From the NCBI GenBank assembly GCA_002394235.1, contig DGTF01000072.1, positions 5,375-28,506 on the forward strand: a stretch of 23,132 nt of DNA. Direction: 5' to 3'. The notes under the pieces are model-generated. The model saw only the letters and a program-made list of their open reading frames with translations. It ran no database searches and had not been told where the DNA came from. Positions 13,877 through 22,869 of the stretch are shown in pieces. The translations under genes and the position numbers were made by a program. The DNA comes from Eubacterium sp. UBA4343 (GTDB lineage: Bacteria > Bacillota > Clostridia > Lachnospirales > Lachnospiraceae). Every line of letters begins with the position of its first letter. Positions within the stretch are counted from its first letter, which is position 1.

Positions 13877-14884
13877 ATGCGTGAACCTGACGAAATGAAA
13901 GGATTTGCGGGGATTGTTGGACATAAGGATGTGGTGTCACATATTCAGAATGCAGTCCGGACGGGAAAAATCTCTCATGCGTATATTATCGGCGGGGAAA
14001 AGGGCTCTGGAAAGCGTCTCATAGCGACACTGTTCGCTATGACGCTGCAGTGCGGGGAGCATGGAACGGAGCCCTGCGGAAAATGTGCCTCCTGCAGGAA
14101 GGCTCTCAGCGGAAATCATCCGGATATCATCTATGTGACGCATGAAAAACCGAATTCTGTAGGAATCGATGAGATCCGGGAGCAGCTTGTAGAGGATGTG
14201 CAGATCCGTCCCTATGAGAGCCGGTATAAAATCTATATCGTGGAGGAAGCGGGAAAGATGACGCCGCAGGCGCAGAACGCGCTTCTGAAGACGATCGAGG
14301 AACCGCCGGAATATGCCGTCATTATGCTTCTGGCGGACAATCCGGAGATTCTGCTTCCGACGATACGTTCCAGATGTGTGACATTGAATCTGAAGCCGGT
14401 TACCGAGGAAGAGATGAAGGATTATCTGATGCAGCAGCTCCATGTGCCCGACTATCAAGCGGATATCATGGCATCCTTTGCCCAGGGAAATATCGGCAAG
14501 GCAAAACGGATCGCAGAGTCCTCTGAATTCATGGAGATGGTGGAGAATGCCGTATATCTTCTGAAGAACTCCCAGAAGATGGAGGTCAGTGAGATGATTG
14601 ACGCCGTGCGGGAGATGGCCGGAGATAAGCAGAAAATCTATGATTATTTTGATATCTTCACGATCTGGTTCCATGATGTCCTGATGTTTAAGGCGACAAA
14701 GGAAGTGGACGGTCTTGTGATGAAGGGTGAGATCAACGCGATCCGGGAGCGGGCAAGCACGAGTTCCTATGAGGGACTGCAGAAGATTCTGGAAGCGATA
14801 CAGACGGCAGCGGGAAGATTCCGGGCGAATGTAAATCCTGATCTGACACTGGAGCTTCTGTTCCTCACAATACGGGAGTGCTGA
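13877..14884 (+). CDS. holB: DNA polymerase III subunit delta'
   Basis: A 335-residue clamp-loader subunit, part of the tau/gamma-delta-delta' complex that loads the beta clamp. Seen in order: GHKDVVSHIQNAV start, Walker A IIGGEKGSGKR (38-47), zinc-binding cysteines C59, C67, C70, C73, the degenerate Walker B region VEEAGKMTPQAQNALLKTIEEPP (122-144), and sensor-1 RSRC (164-167) typical of delta'/gamma. ATG 13877 follows AAGGAGG. It heads the holB-ricT-trmN6-rsmI run, as in many Firmicutes. Confidence 0.95.
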   Translation: MREPDEMKGFAGIVGHKDVVSHIQNAVRTGKISHAYIIGGEKGSGKRLIATLFAMTLQCGEHGTEPCGKCASCRKALSGNHPDIIYVTHEKPNSVGIDEIREQLVEDVQIRPYESRYKIYIVEEAGKMTPQAQNALLKTIEEPPEYAVIMLLADNPEILLPTIRSRCVTLNLKPVTEEEMKDYLMQQLHVPDYQADIMASFAQGNIGKAKRIAESSEFMEMVENAVYLLKNSQKMEVSEMIDAVREMAGDKQKIYDYFDIFTIWFHDVLMFKATKEVDGLVMKGEINAIRERASTSSYEGLQKILEAIQTAAGRFRANVNPDLTLELLFLTIREC

Positions 14885-14944
14885 CCGGCGGAGATGATGT
14901 GAAATACAGATCCCGGGAACGGGACTGATAGGAGTAAGCAGAAA

Positions 14945-16348
14945 ATGGTAAAAATTATCGGAATCCGGTTTCGGAATGGGGGAAAGGTCTACTATTTCGA
15001 TCCGAAGGACATGGAATTCAAGAAGGGTGGTTACGCGATCGTAGAGACTGCCCGGGGCGTGGAGTGCGGAAGAGTTGTCCTCGCGCCGCGGGAGGTTGAG
15101 GACAGTCAGGTGGTGCAGCCGCTTCGTCCGGTGATCCGCGAGGCCGGAGAGGCGGACATTGAGCACGAGAAGGAGAATCAGCGCAAGGAAAAGGAAGCTT
15201 ATCGGATCTGCAGACAGAAGATCAGAGATCACAACCTGGACATGAAACTGGTACAGGCGGAATATACCTTCGACAACAAGAAGATGCTGTTTTATTTTAC
15301 GGCGGACGGAAGAGTGGATTTTCGGGAGCTGGTGAAGGATCTTGCCTCGGTATTCCGGACAAGGATTGAGCTTCGTCAGATCGGTGTCCGCGATGAGACA
15401 AAGATGCTCGGCGGAATCGGGACCTGCGGAAGACCGCTTTGCTGCAGTACGTATCTGTCCGATTTTGCACCGGTTTCGATCCGGATGGCAAAAGAGCAGA
15501 ATCTCTCTCTGAATCCGGCGAAGATTTCCGGAGTCTGCGGGCGGCTGATGTGCTGCCTCAAGAATGAAGAGGAAACTTACGAATACCTGAACCGGAAGCT
15601 TCCGGGTGTCGGCGATGTGGTTCAGACACCGGACGGACGGGAAGGAGAGGTTCAGTCTCTGAATGTTCTCCGTCAGAAGGTCCGGGTATTGATCGAGGAA
15701 GGCGATGACAAAGAAGTCGCAGATTATGCGGCAGAGGAGATCACGCTGATCCAGAAGCGGAAAAAAGGAGGAAAATCCGGAGCAAACAACCCTCGCGCGG
15801 AGCGCGGAGGTAAGGAGCGGCCGGGTCGGGCGATCTCTTCCGGAGAAGGAAGCACGCAGGGAGAATCAGAGAAGTCCGCACCGGGAGAGAATGGTTTGTC
15901 CGGTAAGAAGGAGGCAAGAGACCGGAGAGAGAGCCGCCGGGAGCAGTCCGGAAGAGATGGATCCAGGAGAGAATCCGGAGAATCATCCGGAGGCAGAGAG
16001 CAGGAACGCCGTCAGAGGACAGCCGCAGGTGAGAAGGTGACCTCCGAGAGAGGCGGCAGACCGGCTCCGGAGGGTGATGGCGCGGAGGAGCGTCAGGATG
16101 AGAACGCGGAGAGAAGAAGCCGTCGAAGCCGCCGCGGAAGACGGGGAAACCGGGACAGAAGAGGCGGGGCGGATCCGGAGGGAACGGTGAGCCGCGAGAA
16201 TGAAGGCTTTCGCCCGCGAGGAGAAAAACGCTCTCCGGAAGGCGGAAGAGATTCGGAATCACAGAATCCGGAGCGGACCAAAAGACGCGACCGCAGACGC
16301 CCGGATCGAAGCAGAAGAGAGATGCCGGAAGAAAACAAGGAGTCGTAA
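14945..16348 (+). CDS. ricT: RicT/YaaT-type PSP1-domain protein with a long Arg-rich C-terminal tail
   Basis: A 467-residue protein. Residues 1-~272 match the PSP1 domain of RicT (YaaT), which with RicA and RicF forms an Fe-S complex that modulates RNase Y processing in Bacillus. Diagnostic cysteine blocks are TCGRPLCCS (C161, C166, C167) and VCGRLMCC (C198, C203, C204). From ~272 to 467 the protein turns into low-complexity sequence rich in Arg, Glu, Gly and Ser, with SRR, RRGRRG and RDRR words; the Bacillus protein ends near the PSP1 domain (about 275 residues). The tail is probably disordered and may bind RNA. AGGAG precedes ATG 14945, and the next gene starts directly after the stop. Confidence 0.92.
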   Translation: MVKIIGIRFRNGGKVYYFDPKDMEFKKGGYAIVETARGVECGRVVLAPREVEDSQVVQPLRPVIREAGEADIEHEKENQRKEKEAYRICRQKIRDHNLDMKLVQAEYTFDNKKMLFYFTADGRVDFRELVKDLASVFRTRIELRQIGVRDETKMLGGIGTCGRPLCCSTYLSDFAPVSIRMAKEQNLSLNPAKISGVCGRLMCCLKNEEETYEYLNRKLPGVGDVVQTPDGREGEVQSLNVLRQKVRVLIEEGDDKEVADYAAEEITLIQKRKKGGKSGANNPRAERGGKERPGRAISSGEGSTQGESEKSAPGENGLSGKKEARDRRESRREQSGRDGSRRESGESSGGREQERRQRTAAGEKVTSERGGRPAPEGDGAEERQDENAERRSRRSRRGRRGNRDRRGGADPEGTVSRENEGFRPRGEKRSPEGGRDSESQNPERTKRRDRRRPDRSRREMPEENKES

Positions 16349-17089
16349 ATGTCCGCAGAATTGAAAGAAGGAGAACATCTTGATGATCTCCAGAATGGAT
16401 TTTTTATCATCCAGGGGCAGAAGAGCTTCCGCTACGGAATCGATGCGGTGCTGCTGTCCGGTTACGCAAAGGTAAAACCGGGAGAGCGGGTGCTGGATCT
16501 CGGAACGGGAACGGGAATTCTGCCGATCCTTCTGGCTGCCAAGACGCCGGGACGAAGCTTTACGGGGCTGGAGATTCAGAAGGAAAGTGCGGATATGGCC
16601 GGAAGAAGTGTGGCTCTTAATCATCTGAACGACAGAATATCAATTGTACAGGGAGACATCCGGGAAGCCGTATCCATATTCGGTGCGGCTTCCTTTGACG
16701 TAGTGGTCAGCAATCCGCCCTATATGATCGGCCGGCACGGACTGACGAATCCCGATCCGGCAGTGGCCATCGCGAGACATGAGATTTTGTGCAGCTTCCG
16801 GGACATTGCGGAGCAGACGTCCCGGATTCTCACGGACAGAGGACGCTTCTACCTGATTCACCGGCCCTTCCGCCTGGCGGAGATTATGTGTACCCTGAAG
16901 GAGTACCGGCTGGAGCCGAAGCGGATGCGTCTGGTGTATCCTTTTGCGGACAAGGAACCGAACATGGTTCTTCTGGAAGCGTGCAAGAACGGAAATCCGA
17001 GGATCCGGGTGGAAAAACCTCTGATCGTATACGAGAGGCCCGGCGTATATACCCGGGAGATTCGCGAGATTTACGGTGACGGAAGATAA
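16349..17089 (+). CDS. TrmN6-type tRNA1(Val) A37 N6-methyltransferase family protein
   Basis: A 246-residue class I SAM methyltransferase. The SAM-binding motif is RVLDLGTGTGILPIL (47-61), the acidic motif II region is FTGLEIQ, and the catalytic NPPY (~125-128) is characteristic of N6-adenine methylation. Length and context (YabB position between yaaT and rsmI) match the TrmN6/YabB group. The ATG immediately follows the ricT stop, with AAGGAG inside the ricT end, so the two are translationally coupled. The exact RNA substrate is inferred from family. Confidence 0.88.
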   Translation: MSAELKEGEHLDDLQNGFFIIQGQKSFRYGIDAVLLSGYAKVKPGERVLDLGTGTGILPILLAAKTPGRSFTGLEIQKESADMAGRSVALNHLNDRISIVQGDIREAVSIFGAASFDVVVSNPPYMIGRHGLTNPDPAVAIARHEILCSFRDIAEQTSRILTDRGRFYLIHRPFRLAEIMCTLKEYRLEPKRMRLVYPFADKEPNMVLLEACKNGNPRIRVEKPLIVYERPGVYTREIREIYGDGR

Positions 17090-17150
17090 TCCCGCGCCGG
17101 CTCATGGAAAACAATTGAGATACGGCGAAAGTGCCGGAAAGGAGGCTGTA

Positions 17151-17999
17151 ATGCCGGGCAGACTTACACTTTGCGCAACACCGATCGGAAATCTGGAGGA
17201 TATTACCTTCCGGGTTGTCCGGGCGCTGAGGGAAGCGGATCTGATCGCCGCGGAGGATACGAGAAACAGCATCAAGCTGCTGAATCATTTTGATATCCAC
17301 ACCCCGATGACTGCCTATCACGAGAATAACCGCTACGACAAGGGCAGACAGCTTGTGGACAAGATGCTTTCCGGAACGAATATTGCCCTGATCACGGACG
17401 CGGGCACACCGGGCATCTCCGATCCGGGAGAGGTTCTCGTCGAGTTGGCCGTGGAGGCGGGGATAGAGGTCACTTCGCTTCCGGGGCCGGCCGCCTGTAT
17501 CACGGCGCTGACGATGTCGGGACTGTCCACGAGGCGGTTCGCCTTCGAGGCATTTCTTCCCATGGAGAAAAAGGAGAGGGCAGCGGTACTGGAGGACCTG
17601 AAGGCAGAGACGAGAACGATCATTCTCTACGAGGCGCCCCACCGCCTGGTGAGGACGCTCGGGGAGCTTCGGGATGTGCTCGGCGGAGAACGGAGGATCA
17701 GTCTTTGCAGGGAACTGACAAAAAAGCACGAAAATGTACAGCGGACGACAATTGACGCGGCGCTGGAACATTTTGAGACGGAGGCGCCGAGAGGTGAGTT
17801 CGTTCTGGTCATTGCGGGAAAGAGCTTCCGGGAGCGGAAAGAGGAAGAGCAGGAGTTCTGGAAGAAAATGACCGTGGAAGAGCACATGGCATATTATCTG
17901 GACCGCGGGACAGACCGGAAAGAGGCCATGAAGCAGGTAGCCCGTGACCGGGGCTGCGGCAAACGGGAGATCTACGCATATCTCAACAAAAACACATAA
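17151..17999 (+). CDS. rsmI: 16S rRNA (cytidine(1402)-2'-O)-methyltransferase RsmI
   Basis: A 282-residue SAM enzyme of the tetrapyrrole-methylase fold that 2'-O-methylates C1402 in the ribosomal decoding centre. Family blocks are LTLCATPIGNLEDIT at the start, AAEDTRNSIKLLNHF, ALITDAGTPGISDPG and SLPGPAACITAL. ATG 17151 is chosen because AAAGGAGG lies 6-7 nt upstream and the family begins at this point; the frame stays open 75 nt further up, overlapping trmN6. No GIY-YIG gene (yazA) lies between it and the methyltransferase, unlike Bacillus. Confidence 0.95.
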   Translation: MPGRLTLCATPIGNLEDITFRVVRALREADLIAAEDTRNSIKLLNHFDIHTPMTAYHENNRYDKGRQLVDKMLSGTNIALITDAGTPGISDPGEVLVELAVEAGIEVTSLPGPAACITALTMSGLSTRRFAFEAFLPMEKKERAAVLEDLKAETRTIILYEAPHRLVRTLGELRDVLGGERRISLCRELTKKHENVQRTTIDAALEHFETEAPRGEFVLVIAGKSFRERKEEEQEFWKKMTVEEHMAYYLDRGTDRKEAMKQVARDRGCGKREIYAYLNKNT

Positions 18000-18126
18000 G
18001 GATCCGGCACGGCCCGGTTCATGGTGACCGGGTGCAGCTGTTCACAGATGTATCAGTGTCCGGCCGGTCCGACAGACCCGGGACCGCGTAAATGCGCGCA
18101 ACTGTTCACGCAGGGGTTATCTGCAC

Positions 18127-18155
18127 TTTACGAATGCCGGATCTGTTGTTATAAT
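18127..18155 (+). promoter_or_regulatory. hpf promoter
   Basis: TTTACG (18127-18132), 17-nt spacer, consensus TATAAT (18150-18155), about 50 nt before the hpf start. Confidence 0.75.
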
Positions 18156-18203
18156 ATTCTAATCAAAATAGGGTGTATGTACCCCTCGAAAGGAGATGTT
18201 TTT

Positions 18204-18731
18204 ATGAATATCACGATCAGTGGAAAGAATATAGAGATTACCGACGGTCTCAGAGCTGCAGTAAATGAAAAACTGAGCAAGCTGGAGAGATATTTCACAC
18301 CGGATACAAACGTAATCGTTACACTGAGTGTGGAAAAAGAAAGACAGAAAATCGAGGTTACCATTCCTGTCAAAGGCAAAATCATCCGTTCCGAGCAGGT
18401 CAGCAACGATATGTATGTATCCATTGATCTTGTAGAAGAGGTGATCGAGCGTCAGCTTCGCAAGTATAAGACGAAAATTATAGACAAGAAACAGGCTGCT
18501 TCTAATTTCCAGAAGACATACATCGACAATGATTATATGGAGAATGAGGAGATCCGTATTGTCCGGACGAAGAAGTTTGATATCAAGCCGATGTATCCGG
18601 AAGACGCATGTGTACAGATGGAACTTCTCGGACACAATTTCTTCGTGTTCATGAATGCGGACACGGATCAGGTTAATGTCGTATATAAGAGAAAAGGAAA
18701 CACTTATGGTCTGATTGAACCGGAAAACTGA
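18204..18731 (+). CDS. hpf: ribosome hibernation-promoting factor, long form
   Basis: A 175-residue protein. The N-terminal ~100 residues match the YfiA/HPF ribosome-binding domain (MNITISGKNIEITDGLRAAVNEKLSKLERYF, later IDLVEEVIERQLRKYK). The C-terminal ~55 residues (IVRTKKFDIKPMYPEDACVQMELLGHNFFVFMN) form the dimerisation domain of long HPF, which joins 70S ribosomes into inactive 100S dimers. ATG 18204 follows AAAGGAG; the frame is open further upstream, without family similarity. It has its own promoter and terminator, and precedes secA, a common Firmicute arrangement. Confidence 0.96.
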   Translation: MNITISGKNIEITDGLRAAVNEKLSKLERYFTPDTNVIVTLSVEKERQKIEVTIPVKGKIIRSEQVSNDMYVSIDLVEEVIERQLRKYKTKIIDKKQAASNFQKTYIDNDYMENEEIRIVRTKKFDIKPMYPEDACVQMELLGHNFFVFMNADTDQVNVVYKRKGNTYGLIEPEN

Positions 18732-18776
18732 TCTGAGATTTTCGGATCGCACCGTTTCCGGCAGACCTGCCAGAGG

Positions 18777-18802
18777 GAAAAGACGCCGAAAGGCGTTTTT
18801 TC
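18777..18802 (+). terminator. intrinsic terminator after hpf
   Basis: ACGCC-GAAA-GGCGT with a GNRA-type tetraloop, followed by six T and preceded by AAAAG; outer GGGAAAA/TTTTCC pairing extends the stem. It separates hpf from secA by a short gap. Confidence 0.9.
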
Positions 18803-18835
18803 CTCGTAAACCACACAGGAGCTTAGAATTTAGGA

Positions 18836-21430
18836 ATGAAATTATCAGAAAGAATCTTTGGCACACACAGCCAGAGAGAGTTAAAACGAATTGAGCCGAT
18901 CGTAGACAAGGTAGAATCCTATCGTCCCGCCATGCAGGCGCTCAGCGACGATGAGCTTCGCGCCAAGACGAAGGAGTACAAGGACCGCCTGGCGGGCGGC
19001 GAGACACTGGATGACCTTCTGCCGGAAGCATTTGCAACCGTAAGGGAGGCGGCAAAACGTGTACTGGGTATGGAACCCTACAGAGTTCAGATTATCGGCG
19101 GAATCATTCTTCATCAGGGACGTATCGCGGAGATGAAGACCGGTGAAGGAAAAACCCTCGTATCCACGATGCCGGCTTATCTGAACGCCCTCACGGGAAG
19201 AGGAGTGCACATCATCACCGTCAATGATTATCTGGCGAGCCGTGACGCGGGCTGGATGGGAAAGGTTCATGAGTTCCTGGGTCTGACCGTAGGATGCGTT
19301 CTGAACAGCATGAAGAATGATGAGCGCCGTGCCCAGTACAACTGTGACATCACCTATGTCACAAACAATGAGGACGGTTTTGATTATCTTCGTGACAACA
19401 TGGTGATATACAAGGATCAGATGGTGCAGAGAGATCTTGCTTATGCGATCATCGATGAGGTTGACTCGGTTCTGATCGATGAAGCCCGCACCCCTCTGAT
19501 CATTTCCGGCCAGAGCGGAAAATCCACGAAGCTCTATGAGACGTGTGATATTCTGGCGACACAGCTTCAGCGCGGTGAGGCTTCCGGCGAGGTTACCAAG
19601 ATGACTGCCATCATGGGCGAGGAAATCGAGGAGACCGGAGACTTTATCGTAAATGAGAAGGACAAGATTGTGACGCTGACCGAGCAGGGCGTCAAAAAGG
19701 TGGAGCAGTTCTTCCACATCGACAACCTCTCAGATCCGGAGAATCTTGAGATCCAGCACAATATCATCCTGGCGCTCCGCGCACACAACCTGATGTTCAA
19801 GGACCGCGATTACATTGTCAAGGATGATCAGGTATACATCGTAGATGAGTTTACCGGACGAGTGCTTCCGGGCCGCCGTTATTCCGACGGACTGCATCAG
19901 GCGATTGAGGCGAAGGAGCACGTAAAGGTAAAGCGCGAGAGCAAGACGCTTGCCACCATCACCTTCCAGAACTTCTTCAATAAATATGAGAAGAAGGCAG
20001 GTATGACAGGTACCGCTCTGACAGAGGAGCAGGAGTTCCGCGATATTTACGGAATGGATGTCATCGAGATTCCGACGAATAAACCGATCGCCAGAATCGA
20101 TCATGATGACGCTGTCTATATTACAAAGAAGGAGAAATACCGGGCGGTAATCGAGGACGTCAAGGAGTCTCACGCGAAGAAACAGCCGGTACTTGTGGGT
20201 ACCGTCAACATTGACACCTCAGAGCTTCTCAGCCGCATGCTGAAGAGAGAGGGAATTCCGCATCAGGTACTGAACGCGAAATATCATGAGCTTGAGGCCG
20301 AGATCATATCCCACGCGGGCGAGGCGGGAGCGGTAACCATTGCCACGAATATGGCAGGCCGTGGTACCGATATCAAGCTTGATGAGGAAGCGAGAGCTGC
20401 CGGAGGACTGAAGGTCATCGGTACGGAGCGGCATGAGTCGAGACGTATTGACAATCAGCTGCGCGGACGTTCCGGACGACAGGGAGATCCGGGAGAGAGC
20501 CGTTTCTATCTGTCACTGGAAGACGATCTTCTCCGCCTGTTCGGCTCCGAGAAGCTGATGTCCGTCTTCAAATCTCTGGGCGTATCCGAGGGTGAGGAGA
20601 TTCATCACAAGATGCTTTCCTCGACAATCGAGAAGGCGCAGGAGAAGATCGAGGGCAATAACTACGGAATCCGTAAGAATCTTCTGGATTATGACCTTGT
20701 CAACAACGAGCAGAGAGAGATCATCTACAAGGAGCGCCGCCAGGTTCTGAACGGCGAGAGCATGCGTGATTCTATCATGAAGATGATCTACGACACGATC
20801 GACAACACCGTGGAGCGGGCGATCGGCGAGAGTGGAGATGAACCGGACAACTGGGATCTGGATGAACTGAACCGTCTGCTGCTTCCGATTATTCCTCTTC
20901 AGAAGATAACGAAAGAAGATGTCGCTGCTCTGAAGAAGGGCAAGGAGGAGCTGAAGCAGAACCTCAAGGACAAGGCAGTCCGGCTTTATGAGGAAAAAGA
21001 GGCCCAGTTCCAGTCTGAGGAACAGATCCGTGAGCTGGAGCGTGTCATCCTTCTGCGTGTGATCGATGAGAAATGGATGAATCACATCGATGATATGGAG
21101 CAGCTGCGCCAGGGTATCGGACTTCAGGCATACGGCCAGAAGGATCCGAAGGTGGAGTACAAGATGCTGGCCTATGACATGTTCAATGAAATGACCGCGT
21201 CAATTCAGGAGGACACCATCCGCCTGCTGTACCATGTCCGGATTGAGGAGAAGGTGGAGCGTGAGCAGGTAGCTCAGGTCACCGGAACCAACAGAGATGA
21301 CACGTCCGAACGGAAGCCGATACAGAAAAAGGCAAAAAAGATTTATCCGAACGACCCCTGCCCGTGCGGAAGCGGTCTGAAGTATAAGCAGTGTCACGGA
21401 CGTAAGGGAGCACCGCCGCTTGATATCTGA
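18836..21430 (+). CDS. secA: preprotein translocase ATPase SecA
   Basis: An 864-residue motor protein that drives secreted proteins through SecYEG. In order: N-terminal [22 protein letters not shown], Walker A MKTGEGKT (100-107), [14 protein letters not shown]-like [21 protein letters not shown], the preprotein cross-linking region, the second helicase domain with [12 protein letters not shown] and [18 protein letters not shown], and the C-terminal zinc site C842, C844, C853, H854 ([13 protein letters not shown]). Full length for the family. The ribosome binding site is odd: AGGAG ends 14 nt before ATG 18836, and TAGGA abuts the start. No promoter of its own was recognised after the hpf terminator. 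Confidence 0.98.
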   Translation: MKLSERIFGTHSQRELKRIEPIVDKVESYRPAMQALSDDELRAKTKEYKDRLAGGETLDDLLPEAFATVREAAKRVLGMEPYRVQIIGGIILHQGRIAEMKTGEGKTLVSTMPAYLNALTGRGVHIITVNDYLASRDAGWMGKVHEFLGLTVGCVLNSMKNDERRAQYNCDITYVTNNEDGFDYLRDNMVIYKDQMVQRDLAYAIIDEVDSVLIDEARTPLIISGQSGKSTKLYETCDILATQLQRGEASGEVTKMTAIMGEEIEETGDFIVNEKDKIVTLTEQGVKKVEQFFHIDNLSDPENLEIQHNIILALRAHNLMFKDRDYIVKDDQVYIVDEFTGRVLPGRRYSDGLHQAIEAKEHVKVKRESKTLATITFQNFFNKYEKKAGMTGTALTEEQEFRDIYGMDVIEIPTNKPIARIDHDDAVYITKKEKYRAVIEDVKESHAKKQPVLVGTVNIDTSELLSRMLKREGIPHQVLNAKYHELEAEIISHAGEAGAVTIATNMAGRGTDIKLDEEARAAGGLKVIGTERHESRRIDNQLRGRSGRQGDPGESRFYLSLEDDLLRLFGSEKLMSVFKSLGVSEGEEIHHKMLSSTIEKAQEKIEGNNYGIRKNLLDYDLVNNEQREIIYKERRQVLNGESMRDSIMKMIYDTIDNTVERAIGESGDEPDNWDLDELNRLLLPIIPLQKITKEDVAALKKGKEELKQNLKDKAVRLYEEKEAQFQSEEQIRELERVILLRVIDEKWMNHIDDMEQLRQGIGLQAYGQKDPKVEYKMLAYDMFNEMTASIQEDTIRLLYHVRIEEKVEREQVAQVTGTNRDDTSERKPIQKKAKKIYPNDPCPCGSGLKYKQCHGRKGAPPLDI

Positions 21431-21509
21431 GTGAAGAACTGATCTGAAGAGCAGATGATCAGAAGAGCTGCCGTGCCGGGTGGTGTCCTGCCGGTGCGAC
21501 AGCATCGTC

Positions 21510-21608
21510 ATTTACGCGAACAGTGAGCCGCAGCCAAATGCGAAGTATTCGTGCGCGGCGAGCGTCGCGATAGTGAGATAAAACTCGCGCAGCGTGTTTT
21601 ATCTCGTT
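21510..21608 (+). repeat. 99-bp dispersed palindromic element, copy 3
   Basis: Full copy, same length as the inverted copy at 2727-2825 and matching it at about 96 of 99 positions. The 33-nt hairpin lies at 21574-21606 (one terminal G-T pair). It sits between secA and prfB, about 80 nt after the secA stop. Confidence 0.92.
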
Positions 21609-21611
21609 AAA

Positions 21612-21648
21612 GAGGGCCCCGATTACCGGTTTTCGGAACCGGCCCTTC
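21612..21648 (+). other. hairpin upstream of prfB
   Basis: CCGGTT and AACCGG close a small loop (TTTCGG region), with GGGCC and GGCCC as outer arms. No T-run follows, so it is not a clear terminator; it could be a leader structure of prfB or part of an old repeat. Confidence 0.4.
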
Positions 21649-21700
21649 AGGATACACAAACCGGAATAAAATGTTCACAGAACAAAAGGTGGTGAAGCTG

Positions 21701-22829
21701 GTGGTAGTAGAACTTGAAAACATGAAACAGGAACTCAGGACATTCGATCAGCCATTGGTGGAAGTGAGGGATTCACTTTGACCTCGCTAGCAAAGAGCAG
21801 CGGATCGAAGAATTAGAGAGAAAAATGGAGGAGCCGAATTTCTGGGACAACCCGGAGGAGGCTCAGAAGCAGACAAGAGAGCTGGGAAATCTCAAGGACG
21901 ATCGGGACACCTACAAGAAGCTGGTATCCTCTAAGGAAGACATCGAGACATTGATCGAGATGGGCGAAGAAGAGGATGACGAGTCGGTCGTTCCGGAAGT
22001 GCGGGAGATGCTGGATGAGTTCAAGGAGAAGCTTGAGAATATCCGGATCAAGACACTCCTCTCCGAGGAATATGATTCCTGCAACGCGATCGTGAGACTG
22101 AACGCGGGAGCGGGCGGAACCGAGGCAATGGACTGGTGCGGCATGCTTTACCGTATGTATACAAGGTGGGCGGAGAGACATCATTTCAGCATTGAGGAGC
22201 TGGATTATCAGGAAGGCGATGAGGCCGGCATCAAGTCGGTAATGTTCCAGGTCAACGGCGAGAATGCGTATGGCTATCTCAAGTCGGAGGCAGGAGTTCA
22301 TCGTCTGGTCCGGATTTCTCCGTTTAATGCGCAGGCAAAGCGGCAGACCTCCTTCGTATCGTGCGATGTCATGCCGGATCTGGACAAGGATATAGATATC
22401 GAGGTGCGTGACGAGGATATCCGTGTGGATACCTACCGGTCCAGCGGTGCCGGCGGTCAGCACATCAACAAGACCTCATCGGCAATCCGGATCACCCATC
22501 TGCCGACCGGAATCGTGGTCACCTGTCAGAATGAGCGGTCCCAGCATATGAACAAGGACAAGGCTATGCAGGTCCTGAAATCAAAGCTGTATATGCTCGA
22601 GCAGGAGAAGCAGGCGGAGAAAGAGGCCGGAATCCGCGGTGAGGTGACGGATATTGCATGGGGACATCAGATCCGTTCCTATGTCCTTCAGCCGTATACG
22701 ATGGTGAAGGATCTGCGGACAGGAGAAGAGCGTGCACAGGCAAGTGCTGTCCTGGACGGCGATATTGATCCGTTTATCAATGCGTACCTGAAGTGGAGCG
22801 CGCTGAAGAAGAAGGAGCACACGAAGTAA
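21701..22829 (+). CDS. prfB: peptide chain release factor 2, with programmed +1 frameshift
   Basis: RF2 releases finished peptides at UGA and UAA. Frame 0 runs from GTG 21701 (26 codons, MVVELENMKQELRTFDQPLV...DSL) to the in-frame stop TGA at 21779-21781. The ribosome must skip T21779 at CTT-TGA-C and continue at GAC 21780, giving DLASKEQRIEELERKMEEPNFWDN, the typical RF2 N-terminus; the product is about 375 residues. AGGG a few nt upstream of CTT is the usual stimulatory Shine-Dalgarno-like element. The stop-codon recognition motif SPF (RISPFNAQ) and catalytic GGQ (SGAGGQHINKTSSAIRI) are present. GTG 21701 is preferred because AAAGGTGGTG lies 8 nt upstream; an in-frame ATG at 21671 lacks a good site. 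Confidence 0.95.
21776..21782 (+). promoter_or_regulatory. prfB +1 frameshift site
   Basis: CTT TGA C, the conserved RF2 autoregulatory slip site: low RF2 lets tRNA-Leu slip from CUU to UUU, restoring the main frame. The downstream frame is open to 22829. Confidence 0.93.
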
Positions 22830-22835
22830 CGAAAA

Positions 22836-22869
22836 GTAAGAGACTTCGAAATCGCATCCAGTCTCTTAC
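22836..22869 (+). repeat. perfect 10-bp inverted repeat just after prfB
   Basis: GTAAGAGACT (22836-22845) and AGTCTCTTAC (22860-22869), 14-nt loop, starting 7 nt after the stop codon. Its right half belongs to the 25-bp direct repeat seen again at the window end. Confidence 0.75.

Noticed and set aside
13693..13884. 63-residue ORF before holB
   Set aside because: No ribosome binding site, biased composition, and it overlaps the holB promoter and ribosome binding site; it does not resemble YaaR or YaaQ.
13937..15232. 431-residue open frame on the minus strand opposite holB and ricT
   Set aside because: Fully antisense to two well-supported genes, with a composition expected of a shadow frame and no family-like motifs or ribosome binding site.
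16884..17885. 333-residue minus-strand open frame opposite trmN6 and rsmI
   Set aside because: Antisense to genes with clear motifs; Arg/Pro/His-rich and lacking recognisable domains.
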